A stretch of DNA of 64,000 bases from FEN-987 sp964598845 (GTDB taxonomy: Archaea; Thermoproteota; Bathyarchaeia; 40CM-2-53-6), in assembly GCA_964598845.1 (NCBI GenBank), contig CAZRDM010000012.1, forward strand, positions 3,799-67,798, read 5' to 3'. The notes below the pieces were generated by a model. It worked only from the letters and a program-made list of their open reading frames with translations. It was not told where the DNA came from and did not search any database. Below are positions 27,138 through 36,630 of the stretch, in pieces. The translations under genes and the position numbers were made by a program. The stretch's first letter is position 1; every line of letters begins with the position of its first letter.

Positions 27138-28271
27138 ATGATTGCAAGTAAGAAGGCTGACCTAGCTGGACCAGGAATTGGCAGTTATGACGAGCTGGAG
27201 AAAATCCTGCCAGAGGACTACAGCTCTCTTCTGAACCCTAGGGAGACACAGAAAGCTGTCTTTGCAGTGAAGAACTACATCGAGGAGAATCTGTGTAGAG
27301 AACTCAATTTGATGATGGTTCAGGTTCCGCTTATCGTGGACGTTGAGAGCGGCGTCAATGATCTGCTGGACCGGGATGGATCACGTACTCCGATTCAGTT
27401 CCACATTTCGAACGACTATGACAAGCATCCGATCGATGCGCAGATAGTGCAGGCTGCCACGAAGTGGAAGCGAGTAGCATTGAAGCAGTTTGGGATGGGG
27501 GTTGGTGAAGGCATTTGCACAGACATGCGCGCTGTTCGCAAAGATTACTTCCTAGATCACGATCACAGCGTCTATGTTGACCAGTGGGACTGGGAAAAGG
27601 CCATCACCGAGGAGCAACGCAACCTTGACTACTTGAAGGACACCATTAGAAAGATTTGGAAGGTCCTGAAGCGCGCCGAGACTCACATTCAAGAATTGTT
27701 CCCTCAGCTGAAGATAGAGAAGCATCCGAACCTTCCAGATGAGCTAACATTCCTTCATGCTGAGGACATCCTTGACAAGTACCCAGACTTGCCGCGTAAG
27801 CAACGTGAGACGTTGACTCTGCAGGAATATCCTGCAATCTTCATCATCGGGGTCGGTTATCCACTCAGAGACGGGTTACCCCATGAAATGAGAGCGGCCG
27901 ACTATGACGATTGGGTCACCGAAACGAAGTCCGAGAACGATATGCCTATGCATGGCCTGAATGGTGATATCCTCGTCTGGAACCCTGTGACAAAGCACCG
28001 GCACGAGCTTACGTCAATGGGTATCCGTGTAAACGCTAAATCGCTAAGGAAGCAGCTGGAGATTTCCGGGCAACTTCACTTCCTAAAGTTTCCCTACCAT
28101 CAAGGGATCATGAATAACGAGCTCCCGCTCAGCATTGGCGGTGGGATTGGGCAGTCTAGGACGTACATGCTTCTGCTCAGGAAGGCCCATCTTGGAGAAG
28201 TCAGCGTAACCGTGTGGCCAAAGATACTCAAGGAAATGTGCAAGAAGAAGAACATACATGTTCTAGAGTAA
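27138..28271 (+). CDS. asnA: aspartate-ammonia ligase (asparagine synthetase A)
   Basis: The 377-residue protein is a bacterial-type AsnA, a class II aminoacyl-tRNA-synthetase-fold enzyme making asparagine from aspartate, ammonia and ATP. Aligned motifs are 'ATKWKRVALKQF', 'GEGICTDMRAVRKD', 'SVYVDQWDWEKAI', 'DYDDW', 'LNGDILVWNP', 'ELTSMGIRVNA' and 'IGGGIGQSRTYMLLL'. It is about 45 residues longer than the E. coli enzyme at the N-terminus. This type is mainly bacterial, so acquisition by transfer is likely. Convergent with the downstream dehydratase-like gene. Confidence 0.93.
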   Translation: MIASKKADLAGPGIGSYDELEKILPEDYSSLLNPRETQKAVFAVKNYIEENLCRELNLMMVQVPLIVDVESGVNDLLDRDGSRTPIQFHISNDYDKHPIDAQIVQAATKWKRVALKQFGMGVGEGICTDMRAVRKDYFLDHDHSVYVDQWDWEKAITEEQRNLDYLKDTIRKIWKVLKRAETHIQELFPQLKIEKHPNLPDELTFLHAEDILDKYPDLPRKQRETLTLQEYPAIFIIGVGYPLRDGLPHEMRAADYDDWVTETKSENDMPMHGLNGDILVWNPVTKHRHELTSMGIRVNAKSLRKQLEISGQLHFLKFPYHQGIMNNELPLSIGGGIGQSRTYMLLLRKAHLGEVSVTVWPKILKEMCKKKNIHVLE

Positions 28272-28371
28272 GCTTTGCAGCCGCCAGCTATTCTTAACAA
28301 GACCCGTGACTACTTGTCGATTGAGTATGATTTTCTACTGTTCAGTGTCCTGAGCGATTATCGTTCGGATT

Positions 28372-29814
28372 TCAAGATGCTTCTTGAATGCCAGCCAACT
28401 TTCTTGCCATATCTTTCTTGCTCTCGAGATCTGCGAGTTGCCTGATCGTCATCTGAGCGGCTGCGGGTGAGCCACCTCCATGCATGCATAATGCTCCTAG
28501 TCTTCCAGGACCGGCCACCATGCTCTGTATTAGCTTGGCAGCTCTCAGTCTCTTCTCGGCTGAGACTCCACGGATTCCGCGATAATACTTCTCGACTAAG
28601 GGGCCGATCTTCGGATTCCTCAGATCCAGCTCTGACGGCATGCAAGAGATGATACCACCCGCGATGTCCTCAGCTATCTTCTGGATCTCGTAGGGGAGAC
28701 GAGAGACACTGATCTTGGTGACATTGGCAAGCAGGGGATCCGGGAACCATGCTCCCGAGGGGGTTCCTTTTCCTTCGTGTGCTGAGCCTAATGCTTGAGC
28801 GTATAGCGCCTCAGAGAGATAGGTCATCTCTGCAAGACGGTCGGATAGCTGCCTAGAGAGGCCATTGTACTCTGCAAGCAGAGCGGCGGCCCCCGTCAAC
28901 ACGTCCCCGCACCCGGCCAGACATCCGCCAAGTACCATTCGGTGGAGCTGCACGAACTTGGTCACGGTTTCCGCAGCGTACTCATACTCACCACTCATGA
29001 ACACTCGCTCTCTGGGGACGAACACATCGCCAAAGACGATCAATGATTCAGAGGAACCAAAGCTTACGTTTCCTTTGTCAAATCCTTCTTCTAGCTTCGC
29101 CTGTCCACCAGGCTGCATGTCGACCACCTGAATGATTCCTTCGGCGTTGAGAGGCATAGCGAAAGCAACAGCATGCTCCCTTTCCGCTTCAGAAAAGCCG
29201 ACGCCAGGCTGAACGATGATCTCGTGTGAACCTATGGCACCGCCAATCATGCTCTTGGCGCCTCGGACAACGATGCCCTTCCTGTTCTCATCAGCCACCC
29301 TTAGGTACATATCCCTGTCCGGCTGGTGCTTCGGCTTCAGCGACCTGTTGCCCTTCGCGTCAGTAAGTGCGCCAGCAAAAGTGAGATCTTTGCTTTGAAC
29401 TCTTGCGACGTATCGTTTCAGCCTCTTGTGGTAGTCTGTTCCGAAGCGGGAATCGATCTCGAACGTGCTGTACCAGAGCGCGTTAAGGGCGTCCCAGCCG
29501 CAGCAGCGGCTCGCAGTGCATACCCCAGTCTTTTGACAGATCAGACGTGCCGTGCGTACACGGTTCACTAAGTCCTCTTTCGACCTGTGTATTGAACAGT
29601 AAGCACTAATCTTGGCACCGACTTCAGTTTTCCTCGTTAGAAGCGTCTCATACTTCTTGTCCAGAGAGAGCTCGTATATCTGGCCGATTCCATTCAAGGC
29701 CAAACGCGTAAATCCGTTCCTAGTCACATCTGAGATGCGCTTCCCGCGCATGTAGGCGTCGGCGTCCAATTTCCTGATGCTTTCCAAGTACTGGTCTTTC
29801 GATTTCAGAACCAT
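28372..29814 (-). CDS. 4-hydroxybutyryl-CoA dehydratase-like protein (4-hydroxyphenylacetate 3-hydroxylase superfamily)
   Basis: The 480-residue protein belongs to the HpaB superfamily. Fe-S ligand positions known from clostridial 4-hydroxybutyryl-CoA dehydratase (C99, C103, H292, C299) have counterparts here: C99 and C104 in 'VCTASRCCGWDALN', and H291 and C298 in 'LHRMVLGGC', with the same His-Cys spacing. The first pair has CxxxxC instead of CxxxC. Cluster binding makes an oxygen-sensitive dehydratase or vinylacetyl-CoA isomerase more likely than a flavin hydroxylase. It lies 9 bases after the acyl-CoA dehydrogenase gene, indicating one operon for CoA-thioester degradation. Confidence 0.75.
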   Translation of the reverse strand: MVLKSKDQYLESIRKLDADAYMRGKRISDVTRNGFTRLALNGIGQIYELSLDKKYETLLTRKTEVGAKISAYCSIHRSKEDLVNRVRTARLICQKTGVCTASRCCGWDALNALWYSTFEIDSRFGTDYHKRLKRYVARVQSKDLTFAGALTDAKGNRSLKPKHQPDRDMYLRVADENRKGIVVRGAKSMIGGAIGSHEIIVQPGVGFSEAEREHAVAFAMPLNAEGIIQVVDMQPGGQAKLEEGFDKGNVSFGSSESLIVFGDVFVPRERVFMSGEYEYAAETVTKFVQLHRMVLGGCLAGCGDVLTGAAALLAEYNGLSRQLSDRLAEMTYLSEALYAQALGSAHEGKGTPSGAWFPDPLLANVTKISVSRLPYEIQKIAEDIAGGIISCMPSELDLRNPKIGPLVEKYYRGIRGVSAEKRLRAAKLIQSMVAGPGRLGALCMHGGGSPAAAQMTIRQLADLESKKDMARKLAGIQEAS

Positions 29815-29823
29815 CCAAACACC

Positions 29824-30975
29824 TCAGAGAAGCTCGTTTGAAATCACGAGCCTTTGGATCTCAGAAGTTCCCTCGTAGATCTCAGTGATCTTCGCGTCTC
29901 GGTAGTACCTCTCGAGGGGCAGGTCGGTCATGTACCCGTAACCCCCATGGATCTGAATCGCTTTCCGCGCCGCTTCTACGGCTGTAGACGCGGCGAACAG
30001 CTTTGCCATGCTTGCTTCCTTCGTGTGTTTCCTCCCTTGATCAGTGAGCTGGGCCGCCTTGTAGGTTAGCAATCTTGCGGCCTCAATTTCGGTGGCCATG
30101 TCAGCAATCATCCAACGAATGGCCTGCAGATCCGCTATCGGCTTTCCAAACTGAACTCTGGACCTCGCATGTGCTATCGCAGCATCAAGAGACGCTTGTG
30201 CTATCCCAACAGCTTGGGCGGCGATGCTGATCCGCCCGCAATCCAATGTATCCATGGCGATCCTGAACCCATCTCCACGAAGGCCAAGCATATTCTTCGC
30301 TGGCACTCGGACGTGATCGAATATCACTTCGGAAACTAGAGATGAGCGGATGCCCATCTTGTTGAATATTTTTCCAATCTTGACGCCGGGGGTGTCTCTC
30401 TCAACGATGAAGCATGAGATGCCACGATGTGCGAGAGACTTGTCTGTCATGGCGAAGACGAGGTAGGTGCTCGCTATAGGAGCGTTCACGATGAAATACT
30501 TGCGACCACTGATCACATATTCATCATCTTCCAGCGTCGCCTTAGAATCCATTGATATCACATCGCTGCCAGCCCCGGGCTCCGTCACGCAGAAAGATCC
30601 AAACTTTTTCCCCTGCGCTAGAGGCCTCAGATATCGCATCTTCTGTTGTTCAGTTCCGAACCATAGTAGCGGTTGACTGGCAAGGGAAGTGTGCACTGCA
30701 AGAGTGACCCCGAGCGCTGCGGATGCTCTGGATATTTCTTCGACGGCTAGGACGTAGCCGATGACATCTTGTCCGGCTCCCCCATACTTCCTTGGAATGG
30801 GCAAGCCAGAGAGCCCGGATTTCGCTAGAGCCTGCCAAGCTTCGACCGGGAATCTGCCACTTTTGTCCCAACGATCCGCCTTCGGCAAGACATGCTCGTC
30901 GACGAAGCTTCGAGTCCTCCTCACGACATCCTTCTGGCTCTTGCTTAGTGCGAATTCCAAGTCTCGTTCAATCAA
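29824..30975 (-). CDS. acyl-CoA dehydrogenase
   Basis: The 383-residue flavoprotein oxidises acyl-CoA at the alpha-beta bond. 'CVTEPGAGSDVISM' is the FAD/substrate signature, and 'YYRDAKITEIYEGTSEIQR' contains the catalytic Glu in the usual C-terminal place. The closest physiological context is short-chain acyl-CoA, given the dehydratase-like partner gene 9 bases downstream. Its normal electron acceptor is ETF, yet the only etf/fix sequence here (18626-19020) is a remnant, so intact ETF must lie elsewhere or another acceptor is used. TTG start at 30975 with a TATA-like GCATATAC about 40 bases upstream. Confidence 0.9.
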   Translation of the reverse strand: MIERDLEFALSKSQKDVVRRTRSFVDEHVLPKADRWDKSGRFPVEAWQALAKSGLSGLPIPRKYGGAGQDVIGYVLAVEEISRASAALGVTLAVHTSLASQPLLWFGTEQQKMRYLRPLAQGKKFGSFCVTEPGAGSDVISMDSKATLEDDEYVISGRKYFIVNAPIASTYLVFAMTDKSLAHRGISCFIVERDTPGVKIGKIFNKMGIRSSLVSEVIFDHVRVPAKNMLGLRGDGFRIAMDTLDCGRISIAAQAVGIAQASLDAAIAHARSRVQFGKPIADLQAIRWMIADMATEIEAARLLTYKAAQLTDQGRKHTKEASMAKLFAASTAVEAARKAIQIHGGYGYMTDLPLERYYRDAKITEIYEGTSEIQRLVISNELL

Positions 30976-31205
30976 GCGAGCGTATGCCGATTGTTAAGGA
31001 CGTTATCAAAGTACAGTATATGCTATCTAGGCATAGCGTGCTCTGAGGATTGCTATCGCTCGGGAGAGGTAGGCATTCCCTCTTGGCCTGTTCAACATTC
31101 TCCTACTACAAGTGCGGGGACTCCGCTTCAGACGCGAGGCCACTCTTTCTTAGGAACGTATTTTCTTGGCAAGCGGAAGATTGTTGGTAGCGCGCATGAT
31201 AGAAG

Positions 31206-32435
31206 CTACCCTGCGAAGTATCTGGCCGCGCGTCGCCAGATAACAACGCTCAAGTATCCTCCCGCTAATCCGCTCAGAACTCCACCAATCAGAATTAGGA
31301 TTTCCGCTACAGGATTGCGTGGGAGCAGTCCCAAGACAACAGTAACCCAATATGCGACCAAACCAATGATCGCGGTGCTAAATGTGATCGCAAGCGTAAA
31401 TCGGGGTGCGTCAACCTCGAAGTTGCTTCTCCTAGCTTTGAAGATCCAGATCAACCCGTCGATTAGTAGACCGTAGCCGATTGCAAACGTTAAGGTGAAT
31501 ACAGCAAGCTCCGAGCTCCAGCTAGCGCTGAGCAAGCCGGCGATTGTAGATACAAAGGTTGCTCCCAGAGGCGACAGGAGAAGTGCTGCCAAGCCAAGCA
31601 GCAATGCCTGAATCAACACCATAGAATGTTTGATTGGAGTGGGAGCAAAAATCTTCGATATGAATATGACCGCACCAAAGATAGCAGCTAGAGCGTACCT
31701 CCGTGAATGAGGTATCGCCGGCCGCCACCTTGCCAGTGAAGCCTCACTTGCCTTACGTCGAGTGGAGGCTGTGAAACGGTAGCTCATGAGGAATCCGGCG
31801 GACAGTGCAGCTGCTCCCAGGAATTCGAATTCTAGGAAGATGTCTGGGTTTCCAAAGATGCCCAGTAATGTCCCACCGATGGCATTCAACGATCCCCCTA
31901 TGGCGATCAACAGCGCATAGGTTCTTCGTCTGTCCAAGATGAATGAGAGGAGCGAGCCTCCTATAAGCGCAAATGCTCCGTAGATGTTCAATCCAATAGT
32001 TAGCAGCCTAACGGGTCGCGCGAAAGAACGGGCTGCATCTCGAACTCCGAAGACCACTGACGACTGGAAGCCCTTTATGGCATCAGATATATCGATGGGA
32101 ACAAGAGCCCCCAATAGGAGGAGCAAAGCTGACATCGCGACGACGATGCATAGGACGCGGATTCCCCATCTTGAAGAAATAAGCAGCAGAACACCGGTTC
32201 CAAGAAGGCTGACCTGTGGACCGACCGTCAAGTAATACATCTTGATCAACAACTCGTTTGGCCCAACTATGCTCGGATTCATAATGAACTCCAAGAAGGC
32301 GCCTAAGGCGAACAAACTCATTGATATCATCCAAACAAGTTGATGTAATTTCCGTCGAGCCTTGAATTGTCTCAATAGTAATCCAGTGATGCATGCTGAG
32401 ATCAGACTGGTTGCAAGAGGGATGTAGTTAATCAA
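31206..32435 (-). CDS. two-part integral membrane protein of unknown function
   Basis: The 409-residue protein has about 12 membrane helices in two halves separated by a basic loop around residues 225-245 ('ASTRRKASEASLARWRP'). The first half (seven helices, e.g. 'SMSLFALGAFLEFIMNP') recalls membrane sensor domains; the second half ('LLSPLGATFVSTIAGLLSAS', 'AEILILIGGVLSGLAGGYL') resembles ECF S-component or substrate-carrier topology. No catalytic motif is apparent. It stands alone between the acyl-CoA dehydrogenase operon and an assembly gap. Family not recognised. Confidence 0.6.
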   Translation of the reverse strand: MINYIPLATSLISACITGLLLRQFKARRKLHQLVWMISMSLFALGAFLEFIMNPSIVGPNELLIKMYYLTVGPQVSLLGTGVLLLISSRWGIRVLCIVVAMSALLLLLGALVPIDISDAIKGFQSSVVFGVRDAARSFARPVRLLTIGLNIYGAFALIGGSLLSFILDRRRTYALLIAIGGSLNAIGGTLLGIFGNPDIFLEFEFLGAAALSAGFLMSYRFTASTRRKASEASLARWRPAIPHSRRYALAAIFGAVIFISKIFAPTPIKHSMVLIQALLLGLAALLLSPLGATFVSTIAGLLSASWSSELAVFTLTFAIGYGLLIDGLIWIFKARRSNFEVDAPRFTLAITFSTAIIGLVAYWVTVVLGLLPRNPVAEILILIGGVLSGLAGGYLSVVIWRRAARYFAG

Positions 32436-32480
32436 GACGATCGACTAGCAGTTTTCACAGCAACGAATAAGGTTTGTTTG

Positions 32481-32580
32481 NNNNNNNNNNNNNNNNNNNN
32501 NNNNNNNNNNNNNNNNNNNNNNNNNNNNNNNNNNNNNNNNNNNNNNNNNNNNNNNNNNNNNNNNNNNNNNNNNNNNNNNN
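32481..32580. other. assembly gap (100 N)
   Basis: Exactly 100 N, between the start of the two-part membrane protein and a gene-free stretch (32581-32831) in which I see nothing. Confidence 0.99.
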
Positions 32581-32831
32581 GACCGGGTGTAACAAGATGT
32601 CCACGAACAGCCACGCAGACTACTTCACAAGATAGCACCTTAGTGTTCCTAGAAGAGCGGACTCGGAAGTAGTCTTATCGCAGAAATGACAGCTGGCAGA
32701 TACAGGGGTACGACGGAGCGTTCTGGGGCTTGTGGGAAATTTTCGGTGAAAGCTCAAATGTCCGCTAACTGGTTTTGACATGTAGTGGATAACTTCTGCA
32801 TGCTACAGATGCGCTGAATAGAGGTTTATGC

Positions 32832-33353
32832 TTGAAGAAGGAGGCTGCAGCTGCACCAAATATCTTCGGGAAGTTGCAGTTCGAAGCTGTAAGGGGGATT
32901 AGGCATCTCAAGTTTCTCTTGCTCGAGCATCGTTTCTTTAAGGACAGCGAAGAGGGCAGCGCGTTATCTGCGAGTTTGCCTTGGCCTCTCTCCACCTTGT
33001 CTCTAATGTTTCACATTGCTGAGACGCACGCGCTTGTCCTCCTCAGACTTCCCTGCTATTTTGTTAAACTGGAAGCTGAAATTGTCGGGTTGTTCGCTAT
33101 CCAAGAATATCACGAAAGCTTGCGCGTGGCGAGCCTGGGTGTCGCGAAAGAGTACAGACGACTTGGAATAGGCACATTCATCCTTGACTATATCGAAACA
33201 ATCGCGAAACATTTGGATAAGAGATGGGTCGAAGTAGATGTTTTTGGAAAGAATGCTCCGGCTCAACGACTTTACACGAGCTATGGATTCAAATTCTTCC
33301 AAACAAACAGAATGCTGTACAGAATGAGGAAAGAAATTCGCATCGATCATTGA
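32832..33353 (+). CDS. GNAT family N-acetyltransferase
   Basis: The 173-residue protein has the acetyl-CoA binding motif A of GNAT enzymes in 'VASLGVAKEYRRLGIGTFIL' (RxxGxG) followed by 'VEVDVFGKNAPAQRLYTSYG' and 'GFKFFQTNRMLYRM', the canonical motif B. It starts at TTG 32832. Substrate unknown; could be a protein or small-molecule amine. Confidence 0.75.
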   Translation: MKKEAAAAPNIFGKLQFEAVRGIRHLKFLLLEHRFFKDSEEGSALSASLPWPLSTLSLMFHIAETHALVLLRLPCYFVKLEAEIVGLFAIQEYHESLRVASLGVAKEYRRLGIGTFILDYIETIAKHLDKRWVEVDVFGKNAPAQRLYTSYGFKFFQTNRMLYRMRKEIRIDH

Positions 33354-33715
33354 CAGTTCTGTACGTACCTGAAGAAACAAGGAGTCGCAGGAGACATCGC
33401 CAGTACAGTTCTCAGCTAGTCCAACTCCAACTTGGTAAACCAGACAAGATTGTTGTGACCTCTCTTGGTGCGCACAGACAGCAGTCATTCAATACACATC
33501 GTGGAAACGGTCCAGCACAAAAAGCAGTGAGTTCTGCACAGGCAGATAGGAGCCCGCTTTGTGAGTCGCTTGCGGATGGATTTCGCACTCGGGATGTCCT
33601 TTCGAATGTGGGGAACCAGCATGAGGAAGGGCGGAAGAAGTCATGCAACCTAGGTAGATGTGAGAGAAAAAAGAAAAGTCAGTGTTACATTTCTCAGAGG
33701 GACTTAGGATCCATT

Positions 33716-33829
33716 TTGCCTACACGGAGAAAACGGAAGCCCAAGCTGAAGGCACGCGTTAAACGTGCGCTTCGAAGAGGAGCTCGAGTCGCGAAACGCA
33801 AGGTCGGCAAGGGCTTGGTTAAGGTCTGA
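33716..33829 (+). CDS. 37-residue highly basic mini-ORF
   Basis: A TTG at 33716 preceded by AGGAT at a usable distance opens a 37-codon frame; more than 40% of residues are Lys or Arg ('TRRKRKPKLKARVKR', 'RRGARVAKRKVG'). The composition suggests nucleic-acid binding. It is also the end of a longer open frame (33224-33829) whose upstream part overlaps the GNAT gene and looks non-coding. Could be chance. Confidence 0.3.
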   Translation: MPTRRKRKPKLKARVKRALRRGARVAKRKVGKGLVKV

Positions 33830-33843
33830 AGAAAGTTGTCGTC

Positions 33844-34119
33844 CTAACAACCACCTCTCTGCAATTCTACGGGGTATAGTTCTGCGATCCTTCCTTCATA
33901 TCGAACCCCATGCGGTTCAGTCCATTGGCAAATGACCGAGGGCAGTCGCTGCGATTTCCTTGGAAAGGAGAAAGTTCGCAAACCTAACCCTGGCAACGGT
34001 GCAATGACGCCTCCGATGATCATCACGACTAGGAGCAGAAGCGTCTCCAGCTCGTCCCACAAGTGCAACGAGTACCAGCTATCAAGGAAAGAGGCGAACG
34101 GTCCCGACAATGACAACAA
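33844..34119 (-). CDS. possible small membrane protein (weak)
   Basis: A 91-codon frame from a TTG at 34119 encodes one strong hydrophobic segment ('LLLLVVMIIGGVIAPLPGLG') after 'SFLDSWYSLHLWDELE', then a basic tail. There is no Shine-Dalgarno and no family match, so it is only tentatively listed. The remaining bases of 33354-34369 show no supported gene. Confidence 0.25.
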   Translation of the reverse strand: MLSLSGPFASFLDSWYSLHLWDELETLLLLVVMIIGGVIAPLPGLGLRTFSFPRKSQRLPSVICQWTEPHGVRYEGRIAELYPVELQRGGC

Positions 34120-34369
34120 TGCCCCGTCAGGATCGTTCGAATCTTGGGCGCATGTTTTGGGGCGACTTCCATGATGAGCGTAGGGACTTAGAAAAGGAAC
34201 CCAAGCCCTAAGCCCAAGTTCGAATGTGGTGCCCCGCGCTGCGTTTTCTACGATTCTCAGATATCTTCTCGGCTGTTACAGCTTTCGAGGACAGGAGCCT
34301 CGATTCCTCTAGCGAATCGTCTCTAAGAGAATCAAAGAAAGGTCTTCTGGATCAATGCAAAAGTGATAA

Positions 34370-35731
34370 TCAACTGGAGTCTCTGGAGAGGGGTGAAGTT
34401 GAGCAGTGCGGTCCGCCGAGCATGTCGAGGTGGCTGTCGTCCCATTTCTTGACGCGAATGCCGTATCTCTTCAGCTCTTCGATCGTTGCGGTTGTACGTG
34501 CATAGGATATCACTGTACCCGATTTTATGGTGACTATGTTGGTTGCACCTCGAGCCTGCTCCATTAGAGCGAGCATTAGATGTCTCACTTCGTTCTTTTC
34601 TTTTGGCTGGCCTGCTACGTAGATCAGGCCGTCCTTGTCGATTTTGTCTTCTTTGATGAGGAAATCTACAAGGCTTACTTCGCGCCTGAGAAGCGTTGGG
34701 TCATCATCTTTGCCCCTGACGTATACGTAGCACTGGCCGGCCTTTTCAAAGGCCGATGGGCTGACAACATCTTGCATTGGTCTTGCGTCACGTTCTGATT
34801 GAGCCCTAGTCGCCGCTAACAGTTTCAGGAGGAGCTTCTTCGGGGGCATGTCTCTCACGAGTTCGCTTTCGAAGTAGTACGGCATGATGAGCGCCTTGCG
34901 GTTTGCTGGAAAGTTGATCACAACATCCAAGTGCATGTAGTCTACCGCTGGGTGATCCGCGTTGTGGACGGCACAAACATATTTGATTTGGCGATTCTTG
35001 TCGGTTGAGAATATTTTCTTCGCAAACTCGATGAAGCCGGTGAAAGTCGATCGTTGGCCCAGACCTACTGCGATAGTTTCATCGTCAATGATCTCCGTGT
35101 CACCACCCTCAATGTTGGCGGGCTCCGTGTTTGCCATTGACAGCTCATTAGCGTCCCAAATGATATTGACATTCTTCTGCAAAATAGGATCAGACACGTA
35201 TGCAAGCTTCACGACTTGTGGTTCGAATCGTCTGCTGTATCTCCTCATGTTGCAGATTACTGTCCCGATTTGCGTGGTGAACGATGTGTCTCTGGTGTAA
35301 GTCCACCCTGCTCTCTTGAAGTCTGGAAGGACAACCTGATCATTAGCTTGATCGTAGGATGGAGTTGGCGGATATCCATCTGTGAGGTGCTCAACCTTGA
35401 GTTCGCTTGGAGCAGGGGCGCTTTCGTTAGGTCCCCAGAATCTCTTGATGATCTCTTTCCTCTCGGTCTCCGAGGCCTGTTCGATAGCTTTCCGCAATAT
35501 CGAGACTACTTCGAATACTTCAACTTCCTCTTCTTTGAGCAACTGCTCTAACTGTAGCCATTGATTGTGTCCTCCAGCATCGTAGTCGGCGTGCGGGCAT
35601 CTCGTCAAGTATTGGAGATTCGATTCACTTCCGGCGAATGGAAGCTTATTCTCCCAAAAGTTCAGAGTTGTGTCCTGTATCAGGACAGCATGAAGTGTCC
35701 CCGATTCGGATCTGACAGTCCACAATCTCAC
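34370..35731 (-). CDS. arcA: arginine deiminase family protein
   Basis: The 453-residue protein belongs to the guanidino-group modifying enzymes and best fits arginine deiminase (arginine to citrulline plus ammonia). Motifs include 'YLTRCPHADYDAGGH', 'ANIEGGDTEIIDDETI' (substrate-binding Glu and Asp), 'DYMHLDVVI' (catalytic His) and the nucleophilic Cys in 'MLGGPHCSTSPLSRD'. It is about 40 residues longer than bacterial ArcA, with an insert around residues 90-120. The start is GTG. An OTC gene lies 7 kb away; no carbamate kinase is seen in the window. It follows the SDR and ECF genes on the same strand with gaps of 50 and 72 bases. Confidence 0.82.
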   Translation of the reverse strand: MRLWTVRSESGTLHAVLIQDTTLNFWENKLPFAGSESNLQYLTRCPHADYDAGGHNQWLQLEQLLKEEEVEVFEVVSILRKAIEQASETERKEIIKRFWGPNESAPAPSELKVEHLTDGYPPTPSYDQANDQVVLPDFKRAGWTYTRDTSFTTQIGTVICNMRRYSRRFEPQVVKLAYVSDPILQKNVNIIWDANELSMANTEPANIEGGDTEIIDDETIAVGLGQRSTFTGFIEFAKKIFSTDKNRQIKYVCAVHNADHPAVDYMHLDVVINFPANRKALIMPYYFESELVRDMPPKKLLLKLLAATRAQSERDARPMQDVVSPSAFEKAGQCYVYVRGKDDDPTLLRREVSLVDFLIKEDKIDKDGLIYVAGQPKEKNEVRHLMLALMEQARGATNIVTIKSGTVISYARTTATIEELKRYGIRVKKWDDSHLDMLGGPHCSTSPLSRDSS

Positions 35732-35781
35732 ATCAACATTATACCTGTCTCGGTCTTAGTTTATGAGTCTATAACGCCCAG

Positions 35782-36558
35782 TCACAGGTATGCTGACATG
35801 CCTCCGTCCACGTTGAGCACGTGTCCTGTTACGTAGTCAGATGCGCGCGACGCAAGAAATAGGGCCGCACCCTTAACATCATCCGAGCCTCCAAGTCTTC
35901 TCATAGGGATCCTCTCGAGAATCTTCTCTTTCCGCTGCTCAATGACCCATTCCGTCAGATGCGTTGGGAAAAACGCGAGGGCTAGGGCGTTCACCCTTAT
36001 CCCATACTTGGCCCATTTGACAGCAAGGTCTTTGGTGAAACTGATCATGCCTCCCTTGCTTGTGCTGTACGATATTGTGTCGAGAAGGCCGGGATCTGTT
36101 CCTCGGTCGGCCACGACCGAGGACATGTTAATGATGACGCCTCCACCGTCCCGAATCATTCTGCGTCCGACCGCTTGACTGCAGATGAATGCTCCAGTCA
36201 AATTGACGTCAATGACCCTCTTCCAGTCTTCCAAAGTCATCTTCTCGGCAGGAGCTGCCCACGCTATGCCCGCATTATTTACGAGAATGTCGATACGTCT
36301 CAACTTCTCGTGAGATACGGACACCATTGCCTCGACCTGGTGTGGATCTGCTACGTCTGCCTCTACAGGGATCACATTTGTTCCCAGCTTTCTCAGTTCG
36401 TGCGCAGCTTTTTCGCAACGTGAGAAATTCCTTGCGCATATGACCAGATTTGCGCCGGCCTCTGCCAGCGCTTCAGCAATCGTGAAACCAATTCCAATCG
36501 AGCCGCCAGTGACGATTGCTGATTTCCCGTTGAGGCTGAAGAGCTCTAGAACCTTCAA
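35782..36558 (-). CDS. SDR family NAD(P)-dependent oxidoreductase
   Basis: The 258-residue classical short-chain dehydrogenase has 'VTGGSIGIGFTIAEALAE' (cofactor glycine motif), 'ILVNNAGIAW' (NNAG), 'NMSSVVADRG' (catalytic Ser) and 'SYSTSKGGM' (Tyr-x3-Lys). It resembles the gluconate dehydrogenase/3-oxoacyl reductase group, but substrate is unknown. The loop after the active site ('ALALAFFPTHL') lacks the common PG. TTG start at 36558. Confidence 0.88.
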   Translation of the reverse strand: MKVLELFSLNGKSAIVTGGSIGIGFTIAEALAEAGANLVICARNFSRCEKAAHELRKLGTNVIPVEADVADPHQVEAMVSVSHEKLRRIDILVNNAGIAWAAPAEKMTLEDWKRVIDVNLTGAFICSQAVGRRMIRDGGGVIINMSSVVADRGTDPGLLDTISYSTSKGGMISFTKDLAVKWAKYGIRVNALALAFFPTHLTEWVIEQRKEKILERIPMRRLGGSDDVKGAALFLASRASDYVTGHVLNVDGGMSAYL

Positions 36559-36630
36559 TTCTCATCTAACCATTGCGAGACAGCAGAAGAATTTTAGCTT
36601 ACTGAACAGCTGCGACGGGGATACCGAAGC

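Noticed and set aside
33224..33715. Long open frame overlapping the end of the GNAT gene
   Set aside because: Its first third is antiphase to a clear GNAT gene and the middle has low-complexity, non-protein-like composition; only the basic 3' end was retained as a weak mini-ORF.
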